Source of the DNA: Chitinophagaceae bacterium
GTDB lineage: Bacteria > Bacteroidota > Bacteroidia > Chitinophagales > Chitinophagaceae
Length of the DNA: 64,000 nucleotides
Direction of reading: 5' to 3'
Assembly (NCBI GenBank): GCA_016715365.1
Contig: JADKAM010000009.1
Span: 62,001 to 126,000 of the forward strand
Shown: positions 8,370 through 17,843 of the stretch, one piece after another
Layout of the letters: every line of letters starts with the position of its first letter
How positions within the stretch are numbered: position 1 is the stretch's first letter
The notes under the pieces: model-generated
Database searches by the model: none
Told to the model about the DNA's origin: nothing
Seen by the model: the letters and a program-made list of their open reading frames with translations, nothing else
Translations under genes and position numbers: made by a program

Positions 8370-10863
8370 CCCGCCTCCTTTTAATAAACTTTACCCCTTC
8401 ATACCAGATAACGGATATAAACCCGGTTACGATACTGATTAACATTTGTACTGCATCGAGGGTTTCAAATTTAAATATATTGCTGAGCGGTTTTACAAAC
8501 AGCAGCAGCCCCATCAGCACAGCTGTAATGAATATAATTATTACAACCAGGTTATTCTTATACCGGCTCGTTGTTATAACCGAATAATAGAAAGACCGGT
8601 TAACCAGTGTAAGCAATACATTGGCCGAAATGAGCGTAAGAAAGATCATTGTTCTGGTTACATTTTCATTACTACCCTGCCCCACTGCATATCGATAAAT
8701 AAAAATGGTACCGGCTGTAATGGCAAGCCCCTGAACAATACTCGTCATCAATTCACGCCAGTTAAAAAATGTATTGCTTAAACTTCTTGGTTTTTGCAGC
8801 ATTATATTTTTTTCCATCGGTTCGTTTTCATAAATGATAGAACAGGTGGGCCCCATGATCAGTTCCAGAAAAATTACATGCACCGGGGTAAATATATTTG
8901 GATACACCCAACCCAGTGCCAGCGGAATAAAAACAGTAAGTATGATGGGTATATGAATAGAGATGATATATTGAATGGCTTTTTTAAGGTTACTGTATAT
9001 ACGGCGGCCCATGGCAACCGCATCTACCATTTTTGCCATGTCATCATCAGTAATGATCATAGAGGAAGCCTGCTTGGCTATCTCCGTTCCCTTCTTACCC
9101 ATGGCAATTCCAATATGGGCCGATTTTAAGGCAGGCCCGTCATTTACACCATCACCAGTCATAGCAACTACTTCGTTGTTCCTCTTTAATGCTTCTATCA
9201 CTTTTAGCTTTGCATCCGGAAACATCCTGGTAAAAATATTCACCTGCATTACCTGTTCATCCAGTTCTTTATCCGACAGTTTTACCAGTTCTTCGCCACC
9301 CAGGCTTTTATCGTAATCTTTAAACTGAATTTGTGCAGCAATATTCCGGGTTGTTGCTTCATTATCGCCGGTGATGATCTTTACCGCTATACCTGCTTTT
9401 TCAAACGCACGTAATACTTCGCTGATATTTTTCTTTGGAGGATCGTAAAAAGCAACCAGCCCTTTAAATTGAAATTTAAAATCCTGTTGTTGTTTTGGAA
9501 AATCTTTTCCTGTATATGTTGTTTCTGCGACTGCCAAAACCCGGTAACCATTTTTTGTCATTTCATCAAGCGCTGCTGCAATTTGCTTTTTTTCATCTGC
9601 CGGTAATTCAGCTACAGCAATGATGGCTTCAGGCGCTCCCTTGGCTGCAATAATGCGGTTACCGTTTGCATCTTCAAAAAGATGGGTCATCATGGGTGGC
9701 CTGCCACTCAACGGGTATTCATGAATCATCTTATAACCCGGCCTTTCATCGGTACTGAATAATGCGGCATAGGCATCATGCAGCACCGTTTCCATCGGAT
9801 CGAATGGTATGGGTTCGCTGGCCCACATAGCTGTGCGTATTAAGGCTTTTGCAGCATCGTCCATATTTTTATCCGGGTTAATTATTTTTGCCGGGCCTGC
9901 AGTAAACAGGTTAACCAGCGACATTTTATTTTCGGTTATGGTACCGGTTTTATCTACACAAATCACCGTTGCACTGCCCAGCGACTCCACAGTTTTTGTT
10001 TGCTTTACTATGATGCCCAGCTTCATTAAACGCCAGGCACCCAATGCCATAAAAGTTGTGAAAGCAACCGGTATTTCCTCTGGCAAAATACTCATGGCCA
10101 GTGTGAGTGATTTTAACAGGCTGTCGAACAGATCTTTTGATTGAAAATAATTGATTACCCAAACAATTAAAAAGATGATAACGCCTGCAACCGCCATCTT
10201 TTTTACAAAATTGCTGATCTGTTTTTGAAGCGGCGTTTTTTCTTCAGTAATAGACTCCAGGCTTTTGCCTATTTTACCCAGTTTGGTGGCATTACCAATC
10301 TGGGTTACCTGGCAAATGGCCAGTCCGCCTGCAACCCAGGTTCCCTGGTAAACAAGTTTATCTTCATCCAGTACAGATTTATAAACGCTTAATGATTCGC
10401 CTGTGAGGATTGATTCATTAATTGAAAAATCGTTGGATTGGATGATGATCCCATCTGCCGGCACAGCAGTGCCTTCTTCAATAACCATCATATCGCCCAT
10501 TACAATATCATCGCTGCTTATTTCAATTGTCTGGCTATTACGGATGACTTTACTATGCGGCTGTGTAAGTAATTTTAATGCAGCCAGTGCATTGCGGCTT
10601 CTGGAGTCCTGGTATAAAGAAATGGCAGATACAATAACAATGGCAGACAACATAAAAATACCATCACTGGTATTTCCGGTAATAAAATAAATAGTGCTGG
10701 CTGCAACCAGCAGTATAAACATGGGCTCTTTTACAATATCCTTCATGGAAGCAAGAAGGCCCGTTTTACTTTTCATAACCTGCACATTAGCTCCATACTC
10801 CGCCCTGGAAGCCGTAACCTCAGCTTCGGTTAACCCGGCAATTTCGTTATTTTGCTCTGTCAT
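8362..10863 (-). CDS. P-type cation-transporting ATPase
   Basis: An 833-residue P-type ATPase of the P2 (Ca2+/Na+/K+-like) type. Seen are an N-terminal cation-ATPase domain (GLTEAEVTASRAEYG), TGES in the actuator domain (residues 154-157), PEEIP in TM4 (261-265), the phosphorylation site DKTGT with D304, and GDGVNDGPALKSAHIGIAMG in the hinge. The C-terminal transmembrane block is complete. PEEIP in place of PEGLP argues against assuming calcium as substrate. No metal-binding N-terminal domain is present, in contrast to the copper ATPase at 20.3-22.7 kb. It ends overlapping ytxJ by eight bases. Confidence 0.88.
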   Translation of the reverse strand: MTEQNNEIAGLTEAEVTASRAEYGANVQVMKSKTGLLASMKDIVKEPMFILLVAASTIYFITGNTSDGIFMLSAIVIVSAISLYQDSRSRNALAALKLLTQPHSKVIRNSQTIEISSDDIVMGDMMVIEEGTAVPADGIIIQSNDFSINESILTGESLSVYKSVLDEDKLVYQGTWVAGGLAICQVTQIGNATKLGKIGKSLESITEEKTPLQKQISNFVKKMAVAGVIIFLIVWVINYFQSKDLFDSLLKSLTLAMSILPEEIPVAFTTFMALGAWRLMKLGIIVKQTKTVESLGSATVICVDKTGTITENKMSLVNLFTAGPAKIINPDKNMDDAAKALIRTAMWASEPIPFDPMETVLHDAYAALFSTDERPGYKMIHEYPLSGRPPMMTHLFEDANGNRIIAAKGAPEAIIAVAELPADEKKQIAAALDEMTKNGYRVLAVAETTYTGKDFPKQQQDFKFQFKGLVAFYDPPKKNISEVLRAFEKAGIAVKIITGDNEATTRNIAAQIQFKDYDKSLGGEELVKLSDKELDEQVMQVNIFTRMFPDAKLKVIEALKRNNEVVAMTGDGVNDGPALKSAHIGIAMGKKGTEIAKQASSMIITDDDMAKMVDAVAMGRRIYSNLKKAIQYIISIHIPIILTVFIPLALGWVYPNIFTPVHVIFLELIMGPTCSIIYENEPMEKNIMLQKPRSLSNTFFNWRELMTSIVQGLAITAGTIFIYRYAVGQGSNENVTRTMIFLTLISANVLLTLVNRSFYYSVITTSRYKNNLVVIIIFITAVLMGLLLFVKPLSNIFKFETLDAVQMLISIVTGFISVIWYEGVKFIKRRRVN

Positions 10864-10989
10864 TCGCCTGCAATTTTACCTCGTAATTCGTACTATAAAT
10901 ATAGTTCAAAAATCAAGCCCTTTATTTTCTTACTATCTCTCTGCTTTGTTGTATTTTTATACAACATTTTAGGTGTCTACTACTGAACT

Positions 10990-12243
10990 ATGCCCATACA
11001 AAAACTGCAACAGGAGAAAGAAAAATTTGAAGCATTGTTTCAATTTGCTTCCATGGGTATATTGGTTGCCAATGCTAAAGCCGAAATTCTTTTACTGAAT
11101 AATTTTCTGCTTGCTCAATTCGGTTACGAAAATCAAAATGAGCTGGTAGGCAAAAAAATTGAAACACTCATACCCGGCCGGTACCATTCCAAACATGTTC
11201 ATCAGCGGGATCATTACATTGAAAACCCAAAGCCCAGGCCAATGGGTCTTGGTAAAGACCTTTATGCTGTAAAAAAAGATGGCACCGAGTTTCCGGTTGA
11301 GATCAGTTTGAGTAATTATGTAATGGGACAGGAAAGTTTTACCATTGCCTTTGTAATTGATATTACCAAAAGAAAAGAATTTGAAAACGCCATACATGAG
11401 CAAAAAGAACAGTTGGCTATTACCAACGGTAAAATTGAAGAACTGAATGATGAACTGGAAAATAAAGTTGAATTAAGAACCAAACAGTTACAGGATACCC
11501 TGCAGCAGCTGGAGATATCGAAAGATGAGCTGACAAAGGCTTTGAGCAAGGAAAAAGAACTAAGCGATTTAAAAAGCAGGTTTGTATCCATGGCTTCGCA
11601 TGAGTTTCGTACACCCTTAAGTACTATCCTCTCCTCCGCATCGCTGGTTGCAAAATATGTTGAAGCTGATGAGCAGGAAAAAAGAAACAAGCATATTCAC
11701 CGCATCAAATCTTCGGTAAATAATCTTACCAATTTATTAAACGAGTTTTTATCTATTGGAAAAATTGAAGATGGTAAAATCACTGCCAATAACCTGGATT
11801 TTAATATGAGGGAAATGACTGCCTCCCTTTGCAGTGAAATAGAAGGTATTGCCCGGGTTAACCAGCAAATTATATATACCCATACAGGTAATGAGGTAAT
11901 TTTTTCTGATCCGGTATTGTTGCGTAATGTACTTACCAACCTTTTATCAAATGCCATTAAATTTTCGCCCGAAGGAAGTATTATTGAAGTAAACAGCAGC
12001 GTTTTGAAAAACAGCATTGTTTTAACAGTAAAAGACAATGGTATGGGTATTTCTGCTGTAGACCAGGAACATTTGTTTGAACGCTTTTTCCGTGGGGCTA
12101 ATGTAACCAATATACAGGGCACGGGGCTCGGCCTGCACATAGTAGCCAAATACATTGAATTGATGGATGGAAAGATTGAATTTGAAAGCGAATTGGAAAA
12201 AGGCACTAAATTTATAATAACTTTAAACCTGAACACTGCTTAA
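10990..12243 (+). CDS. PAS-domain sensor histidine kinase
   Basis: A 417-residue soluble kinase: PAS domain (about 10-130), a coiled-coil linker (about 130-195), HisKA with H204 in SMASHEFRTPL, and HATPase (NVLTNLLSNAIKF, DNGMGIS, GTGLGLHIV). No transmembrane segment, so it senses inside the cell. The PAS domain resembles FixL around GLGKDLYAVKKDGTEFP, but the residue that aligns with the FixL haem ligand (the His before the GIGR-like segment) is Arg here, so haem-based oxygen sensing is not supported. It is followed after 21 bases by the receiver-Crp gene, its probable partner. A GTTGTAT-N4-ATACAAC dyad lies in the upstream region near 10949. Confidence 0.88.
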   Translation: MPIQKLQQEKEKFEALFQFASMGILVANAKAEILLLNNFLLAQFGYENQNELVGKKIETLIPGRYHSKHVHQRDHYIENPKPRPMGLGKDLYAVKKDGTEFPVEISLSNYVMGQESFTIAFVIDITKRKEFENAIHEQKEQLAITNGKIEELNDELENKVELRTKQLQDTLQQLEISKDELTKALSKEKELSDLKSRFVSMASHEFRTPLSTILSSASLVAKYVEADEQEKRNKHIHRIKSSVNNLTNLLNEFLSIGKIEDGKITANNLDFNMREMTASLCSEIEGIARVNQQIIYTHTGNEVIFSDPVLLRNVLTNLLSNAIKFSPEGSIIEVNSSVLKNSIVLTVKDNGMGISAVDQEHLFERFFRGANVTNIQGTGLGLHIVAKYIELMDGKIEFESELEKGTKFIITLNLNTA

Positions 12244-12264
12244 CCATAATTTATCCTTGTAGAA

Positions 12265-13323
12265 ATGAAACACTTATTACTGATAGAAGACAATAATGAA
12301 ATTAGGGAAAACACGGCCGAAATTTTAGAACTGGCAGGTTACAAAGTTAAAACTGCCGAAAACGGAAAAGTTGGTGTGGAACAGGCTTTGCAGGAAAAAC
12401 CAGATCTCATCATCTGCGATATTATGATGCCTGTGCTGGATGGCTATGGTGTTTTACACCTGCTTAATAAGAATCCTGAACTTACCGGCATACCTTTCAT
12501 TTTTTTAACTGCAAAAGCAGAAAGAAGCGACTTTAGAAAAGGTATGGAAATGGGTGCCGATGATTATATTACCAAACCTTTCAGCGATATAGAATTATTA
12601 AATGCGGTAGAAAGCCGGATTAAAAAGACCGAACTGCTGGCTAAAAATTACAATACAGACGCAGATGGCATGAAGCAAATGCTGAATGAATTTAAAGGAA
12701 GAGACCCGCTGGTTGAACTTGCTGCAGACAGAAACATAAACCATTATAAAAAGAAACAGCCTATTTATACAGAAGGCAATCATCCAAACCGCTTATACTA
12801 TGTACAAAAAGGGAAAGTAAAAACCTGTAAAATAAATGATGCCGGCAAAGAATTAACAGTTGGCCTGTTTAATGAAGGAGATTTCTTTGGTTATAACGCA
12901 TTGCTGGAGGGAACGGTATATAAAGAAACCGCAGAAGCCATTGAAGACACAGATGTAGCCATTATTCCAAAAGAAGATTTCGAGAACCTGTTGCATACCA
13001 GCAGGGAAGTAACACATAAATTTATAAAGCTGCTGGCTAAAAATGTCACCGAAAAAGAAAACCAGCTTTTAGGCCTTGCTTATAATTCGTTGCGCAAAAG
13101 AGTGGCCGATGCACTACTTGCCTTGCAGGCAAAATATCAAAAAGAATCGCAGGGCAATTTTTCCATTCACATCAGCCGTGAAGACCTGGCCAATATTGCC
13201 GGCACGGCAACTGAATCACTCATTCGTACCCTCAGCGATTTTAAAAGCGAAAAATTAATTGAGATCAAAGAAGGGAATATCATCATCACCAATGAAAAAA
13301 AGCTGGCAGCCATGTTGAATTAA
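12265..13323 (+). CDS. Response regulator with receiver and Crp/Fnr domains
   Basis: A 352-residue fusion. Residues 1-120 are a receiver domain with D52 as phosphoacceptor (IICDIMMPVLDG) and the K of YITKPF. About 145-255 is a cyclic-nucleotide-binding-like fold (IYTEGNHPNRLYYV, GLFNEGDFFGYNALL). About 268-350 is a Crp-type winged helix (ISREDLANIAGTATESLIRTL). Thus phosphorylation, and perhaps a ligand, could control one DNA-binding output. It is 21 bases downstream of the PAS kinase and 0.5 kb from the cbb3 locus, which carries a Crp/Fnr-type site; regulation of that locus is plausible but only inferred. Confidence 0.9.
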   Translation: MKHLLLIEDNNEIRENTAEILELAGYKVKTAENGKVGVEQALQEKPDLIICDIMMPVLDGYGVLHLLNKNPELTGIPFIFLTAKAERSDFRKGMEMGADDYITKPFSDIELLNAVESRIKKTELLAKNYNTDADGMKQMLNEFKGRDPLVELAADRNINHYKKKQPIYTEGNHPNRLYYVQKGKVKTCKINDAGKELTVGLFNEGDFFGYNALLEGTVYKETAEAIEDTDVAIIPKEDFENLLHTSREVTHKFIKLLAKNVTEKENQLLGLAYNSLRKRVADALLALQAKYQKESQGNFSIHISREDLANIAGTATESLIRTLSDFKSEKLIEIKEGNIIITNEKKLAAMLN

Positions 13324-13325
13324 GT

Positions 13326-13706
13326 TTACAGGACTGAATACAGGTATTTATTAAAATCATTTTTCAGGTTACAGAAATCCTTTTCAAAATATTCCATTTC
13401 GTTCCGCAGCTTTCCCTGTGTTTTTGTAAGTTTATTTTCAACCGCCACTCCCATTGCGTCATTTATAAGCTGATCCTGCTTATTGATATCGTGCCGCAAT
13501 TCATCAATGTATTCGTCTTTCAAAATAAATTTATTCTGAAACTGCTCGGCAAGAGCCAGAAAACCTTTATCCACACTGTTATCAAGTACTTCAGACAGCC
13601 GGTTCTTCATAAAATAATTTTCCTGCTTAAAGAATTCCAGTAAGCGTATCCATGTTTTATTTTCATGGTGAAATTGTTCTGACTTTGATATTTTTACCGG
13701 CGGCAT
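13326..13706 (-). CDS. Hypothetical helical protein
   Basis: About 126 residues from the ATG at 13706; a GTG three codons upstream (13715) is the alternative. The protein is highly charged and predicted helical throughout, with coiled-coil-like stretches (DEYIDELRHDINKQDQLI, GKLRNEMEYFEKDF). It has no signal peptide or membrane segment. It ends two bases from the receiver-Crp gene, convergent with it, and precedes the cbb3 gene cluster on the same strand but downstream. I do not recognise the family. Confidence 0.65.
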   Translation of the reverse strand: MPPVKISKSEQFHHENKTWIRLLEFFKQENYFMKNRLSEVLDNSVDKGFLALAEQFQNKFILKDEYIDELRHDINKQDQLINDAMGVAVENKLTKTQGKLRNEMEYFEKDFCNLKNDFNKYLYSVL

Positions 13707-13779
13707 ATAAAACACTTGTACTGGTTTATTTTATTTATTCAAACTTATTTTTTTTCTACATCCTGCATCAGGATAATCA

Positions 13780-14517
13780 TCATTTCAAAACCTGAGGTTC
13801 GTCAGGTTTTGCACAGCAGCCATGCACTTCCTTTTTTTGAACATCCATTTCGGGGCTTAAATAAGGTATCCCCAGCCCCATTCCACGTAAAATGAGCAAA
13901 CACGCCATTAACCCCATCATGTAAGGAAAAGCTTTGCGTATTTTTTGGCGCAACCCTAACCCAACATAATTTCCAAAAAAAGCAATGCTCCACATTACGG
14001 GCAATGTTCCCAAACCAAAAGCTGCCATAAATATAATACTGCTGCCCACTTCCCCGGTTCCAATGGCTCCGGCTACGGCCATATACACCAGGCCGCATGG
14101 CAACAAGCCATTCAATAATCCAATAACAAAAAGCGACGTATTATTTTTTTGTGTAAACAACCTCGCCAGGGCTGCACGCAGTTTGCCAAAAAATCCATTT
14201 GTATAATTGGTAGCACTGCTTTGCATTTTATATTTTTGGGGCACTATAATAAACAGGAGTATTAACGCCCCTGCGCCAATTGATAACCATTGCTGAAATC
14301 CAAATAAAGCAGCGGTTTGGCCAATTAATCCGAATATCAATCCAAAAAAAGCATAGGTAACAACTCGGCCTGCATTGTATAAAAATGCTCCGGTAATTTT
14401 GGCTGCAAAACTGTTATGGCTTAGTGGCAGCGCCAATGCCAGCGGGCCACACATACCCACACAGTGAAAACTTCCCACAATGCCAATCATAAAAGCAACA
14501 AAAAACAACTGCATCAT
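13780..14517 (-). CDS. TauE/SafE-like membrane protein of the cbb3 locus
   Basis: A 245-residue polytopic membrane protein (about six to seven membrane segments) of the sulfite-exporter TauE/SafE superfamily, in the subgroup usually found beside cbb3 oxidase genes (GxxGSFHCVGMCGPLALALP at the start, LLNGLLPCGLVYMA in the middle). The conserved Cys pairs in HCVGMC and a cysteine-containing tail (GCCAK) suggest a metal or thiol role, possibly copper handling for oxidase assembly; that is inference. Its start follows the CcoH stop directly, so the genes are coupled. Confidence 0.8.
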   Translation of the reverse strand: MMQLFFVAFMIGIVGSFHCVGMCGPLALALPLSHNSFAAKITGAFLYNAGRVVTYAFFGLIFGLIGQTAALFGFQQWLSIGAGALILLFIIVPQKYKMQSSATNYTNGFFGKLRAALARLFTQKNNTSLFVIGLLNGLLPCGLVYMAVAGAIGTGEVGSSIIFMAAFGLGTLPVMWSIAFFGNYVGLGLRQKIRKAFPYMMGLMACLLILRGMGLGIPYLSPEMDVQKKEVHGCCAKPDEPQVLK

Positions 14518-14949
14518 TTATATAAATATTTTCTTCTCAAAATAATAAGTAACCTCTCCATCCTGCCAGCTTATATGTAACTCATACAATCCTTTACTAC
14601 CTGCAGGAATAGCCAGTTCCAATGCTTCATCAAGTACGGTAAAAGGCTGTTTTATATCTTTCTTCTCATCCGACGGGCAATACAAAACCGCTTCGCCCGT
14701 TAGTTTTTTACCGGCAAAATCTTTTGGAAATGATATCATTAATGCGTTATCCTTAATACTATATTCAACCGGTGCTGATAAAGCAGTGGCCCTTTTTATT
14801 TCATCAATCTTATCCTGGTATTTCAGTTCCTTGGCATAATAATCTGTGGTTACCAGGTCGGTATTTTGGTTAGTTGATTTGAAAACCATAAACACAATCC
14901 CCAATACAAAAGCCACATACACAATCAATATTTTAGTTCCCCAGTTCAT
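14518..14949 (-). CDS. ccoH: CcoH/FixH-type oxidase assembly protein
   Basis: A 143-residue protein with one N-terminal membrane helix (about residues 6-24, ILIVYVAFVLGIVFMVF) and an extracytoplasmic beta-sandwich-like domain, as in FixH/CcoH, which aids cbb3 oxidase assembly. VTTDYYAKELKYQ is the family-typical segment after the helix. Weak overall conservation is normal for this family; position between ccoG and the TauE-like gene supports the call. It abuts the downstream gene without a gap. Confidence 0.85.
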   Translation of the reverse strand: MNWGTKILIVYVAFVLGIVFMVFKSTNQNTDLVTTDYYAKELKYQDKIDEIKRATALSAPVEYSIKDNALMISFPKDFAGKKLTGEAVLYCPSDEKKDIKQPFTVLDEALELAIPAGSKGLYELHISWQDGEVTYYFEKKIFI

Positions 14950-14960
14950 AATAAATAATT

Positions 14961-16442
14961 TTAGTTATACATTTCGGGGCCAATGAATTTAGCCTTGATG
15001 GTTTTAATTTTTACAGTCCCTTCATATACACCGATCTTAACTTCTGTCTTCCAGTTCTTAACTTCCTGCTTATTCAGTTTTACAAAAAACTGCAGGTGAG
15101 AATAATCTCCCTTTTTAACGTTCAATCTGCCGCTGCCAACCAGTTCAATTTCCCCGGGCATATTTTCCAGTTTCAGGCTAAAGTCAATGTCTTTATGTGT
15201 TTTATTGGCCAGTTTTAAATTATACAGGTTGCTCAAACGTCCGTCGGGCAGTGTGGTGTAGGTCATTCCGGAAGTTCTCATCAGGGTTACATCCAGATCA
15301 GTTCTGCTGGTGAGTAAGAATACAAGCAATGACAGCAGCAGCATCAATACGGCTGTGTAAGCTTTAATTCTCCGGTTCAATTTCAGTTTTACACCATTGG
15401 TAATACTGTTTTCTGAGGCATAACGAATCAGCCCTTTAGGCTTATCTACTTTAACCATGATGTCATCACAGGCATCAATACAGGCAGTACAGTTAACACA
15501 CTCCAGTTGTGTACCATTACGAATGTCGATAGCAGTAGGACAAACCCTTACACATGCAAAACAATCAATACAATCGCCCTGGCGGGTAATGGCTTCCAGT
15601 TTTGCTGTTATACTTTTGCAGGCTCCGTCTTCTTTACAGTCGGTGCATTTACAATCATGATCATCTGCCTTTTTGAGCTTACCTCTTGGCTCACCACGTT
15701 GATGGTCGTATGCAACCACTATGGAGTTTTTATCAAGCAAAACGCCCTGCAATCTTCCATATGGGCAAACCACCAGGCAAACCTGCTCCCTGAACCACCA
15801 GTAAACAAAAAAGAAAACTGTAGTAAAAACCAATAATGAAATTAAGGTTCCGGTATGAGCCCCCGGGTTTTTAATATCTCCAATGAGCTCATCCATACCA
15901 ATAAGATAAGCCAGGAAAAAATTGGCAATCAGAAATGATATGGCAAAGAAAGTAATAAACTTGGTGGTACGCTTTCTTATCTTCTCACCGTTCCAGGGCA
16001 TAGCCCTTAGTTTTTTTTGTTGAGCCGAATCTCCGTCGATCCAGTATTCAATTTTACGAAAAACCATTTCCATAAAAATGGTTTGCGGACAGGCCCAGCC
16101 ACAAAATACCCGGCCAAACACCACCGTAAACAGAATTATGAAAACCATGAACGTAAGAAAGCCAATGGCAAAGATGAAAAAATCCTGCGGCCAGAAAGTG
16201 ACACCGAAGAAAATAAATTTACGCTCCAGTATATTAAACATGAACAAAGGTGCCTCGTGCACTTTAATAAAAGGAAGTGTAAAAAAAACTATCAGGTAAC
16301 CAATACTGAACCAGGTTCGTAAATTATATAATTTACCCTTTGGCTTTTTAGGATTAATAAAATTTCTGTGGCCATCACTGCTGATAGTGGCTACCGAATC
16401 CCGGAAAGATTCTTCATCGATAATATCTGTAGTTTCTGTCAT
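14961..16442 (-). CDS. ccoG: Cytochrome oxidase accessory protein CcoG
   Basis: A 493-residue membrane iron-sulfur protein needed for cbb3 oxidase biogenesis, probably in copper reduction. Seen are four to five membrane segments, the CGWACPQ motif (C114, C118), CLVVCPYGRLQG (C222, C226), and two 4Fe-4S sets at C291/C294/C297/C301 and C315/C318/C321/C325. A C-terminal Ig-like domain follows a last membrane helix near residue 350. Unusual is an insertion after GEPRGK (about 258-288) with four more cysteines, C264, C266, C269 and C275. It follows ccoP by two bases. Confidence 0.93.
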   Translation of the reverse strand: MTETTDIIDEESFRDSVATISSDGHRNFINPKKPKGKLYNLRTWFSIGYLIVFFTLPFIKVHEAPLFMFNILERKFIFFGVTFWPQDFFIFAIGFLTFMVFIILFTVVFGRVFCGWACPQTIFMEMVFRKIEYWIDGDSAQQKKLRAMPWNGEKIRKRTTKFITFFAISFLIANFFLAYLIGMDELIGDIKNPGAHTGTLISLLVFTTVFFFVYWWFREQVCLVVCPYGRLQGVLLDKNSIVVAYDHQRGEPRGKLKKADDHDCKCTDCKEDGACKSITAKLEAITRQGDCIDCFACVRVCPTAIDIRNGTQLECVNCTACIDACDDIMVKVDKPKGLIRYASENSITNGVKLKLNRRIKAYTAVLMLLLSLLVFLLTSRTDLDVTLMRTSGMTYTTLPDGRLSNLYNLKLANKTHKDIDFSLKLENMPGEIELVGSGRLNVKKGDYSHLQFFVKLNKQEVKNWKTEVKIGVYEGTVKIKTIKAKFIGPEMYN

Positions 16443-16444
16443 TT

Positions 16445-17638
16445 TTATTTTTTAATGGCTGCAGCCGTATCCGGCTTTGCAACCTTACCCGAATCGGGTT
16501 TTATAACCTTTGCTGAATCTACAGCCACAACTTCATCAACATACAACTCTCCCTGAGGTGCTTTTGGCACAGCTGGTTTAGTTCCCTTAAGTGTTTTTAT
16601 ATAACTGGCCAGGTAGCTGATCTGTTTAGGTGTAAACGTACCACTCCAGCTTTGCATACCTTTATCAGCGTATCCTACTTTAATGGTGTTATAAATATCA
16701 TTCAAAGATCCCTTGTGAATCCAGTAGTCATCAGTAAGATTAGGACCCACAGTACCACCACCATCTTTTAAATGGCAGGCAACGCAGTTTGATTCAAACA
16801 ATGCTTTACCGGCCTGTATACCATCTGCAGCAGCCATCGGTACATTTTTTTCATCAATCCTGTCTTTGTTATTGGCCTCGTAGATTTCTTTTTTTATTCT
16901 TGCACTTTCAATTTCTGCACTGTATTCCTGTGTAGGGTTTAATCCTATACCAAACACATGAAAATTAAGCAGGTAAACAAATGCCACACCAATTGTGATA
17001 TAAAATCCATACCTCCACCAGGGTGGCAAAGCATTATCCAGTTCTTTGATGCCGTCGTAATCATGATCCAGCATTACATCAGCTTCCTTCTCTACAGGTA
17101 CAGCCTTTGTAAATATTTTTTTATCAAGGCCGCTCCACCAGCCAACCAATGCTGACCTTTCTTTTAATGATGCTTTTTTCTCCGGCAAAAGCTCTGTGTA
17201 CATCCTTCGGATAGAAAAGGCCAGAAAAAGAATTACGAGCACTTCTGTTGCCAATACCGTAAGGAAAAAATAATAGGTAGTTGATGTTAACCCTCCATAG
17301 TTGGGCACTTGTTGTACAGCTGTTGCAGCAGCATCCTGCGCAAATGATACCTGCGACAACAGGGAAAACCCTGCCAGTAAAACAACGGGCAGCACGTTTT
17401 TTGCGGCCTGGCTTTTATCTACCAGTTGCCTGCCCAGCGCTGTTAACACACGCCCCATACCCCATATTACAAAGGCCAGTACTGCAATCATTACTACCAG
17501 CAGTGTTGCCAGCTGGTTATAACCGGATTGTACCTGCGGAGCAGCAGGTGCAGTAGTTTGAGCTACCATGGCAGAAGCAGTAAAAACAGAAAGTATCGTT
17601 AATACTATTTTATATTTTACAGATTTTAAGAATCGCAT
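16445..17638 (-). CDS. ccoP: cbb3 oxidase subunit III (CcoP), monohaem
   Basis: A 397-residue subunit with an N-terminal signal-like segment, additional hydrophobic segments at about 42-62, 84-100 and 118-142, a CcoP N-terminal domain (NALPPWWRYGFY, about residue 202) with its membrane helix, and one cytochrome c domain with C285-x2-C288-H289. Classical CcoP has two haem c sites; only one is present, as is common in Bacteroidota. Ligand Met is likely in GMQSW. It transfers electrons to CcoO and the CcoN active site. It is in the ccoS-NO-Q-P-G-H operon. Confidence 0.92.
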   Translation of the reverse strand: MRFLKSVKYKIVLTILSVFTASAMVAQTTAPAAPQVQSGYNQLATLLVVMIAVLAFVIWGMGRVLTALGRQLVDKSQAAKNVLPVVLLAGFSLLSQVSFAQDAAATAVQQVPNYGGLTSTTYYFFLTVLATEVLVILFLAFSIRRMYTELLPEKKASLKERSALVGWWSGLDKKIFTKAVPVEKEADVMLDHDYDGIKELDNALPPWWRYGFYITIGVAFVYLLNFHVFGIGLNPTQEYSAEIESARIKKEIYEANNKDRIDEKNVPMAAADGIQAGKALFESNCVACHLKDGGGTVGPNLTDDYWIHKGSLNDIYNTIKVGYADKGMQSWSGTFTPKQISYLASYIKTLKGTKPAVPKAPQGELYVDEVVAVDSAKVIKPDSGKVAKPDTAAAIKK

Positions 17639-17648
17639 ACGATATATT

Positions 17649-17840
17649 TTATAAAGTTGAGTTAGTTAATTCTTCATTTTCCAAAGGAAGATTGGATAAT
17701 ATTTCTATTCTTTCTTTCTTCATTTTTTTTACCAGTACCAGCAGTACAATAAAAAAGGTAAAGAAGATGAAAAGCGATATCATCGGATATATATCCACTC
17801 CATTGATTGTTTCGGCGTATTGTTTGATGAATTTAAACAT
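17649..17840 (-). CDS. ccoQ: Small cbb3 oxidase subunit CcoQ-like
   Basis: A 63-residue protein with a single membrane helix (ISLFIFFTFFIVLLVLV) followed by a basic stretch (KKMKKER), matching CcoQ in size and position between ccoNO and ccoP. CcoQ is thought to stabilise the oxidase complex. Sequence conservation of such small subunits is low, so the call rests mainly on context and topology. Confidence 0.8.
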   Translation of the reverse strand: MFKFIKQYAETINGVDIYPMISLFIFFTFFIVLLVLVKKMKKERIEILSNLPLENEELTNSTL

Positions 17841-17843
17841 GGC

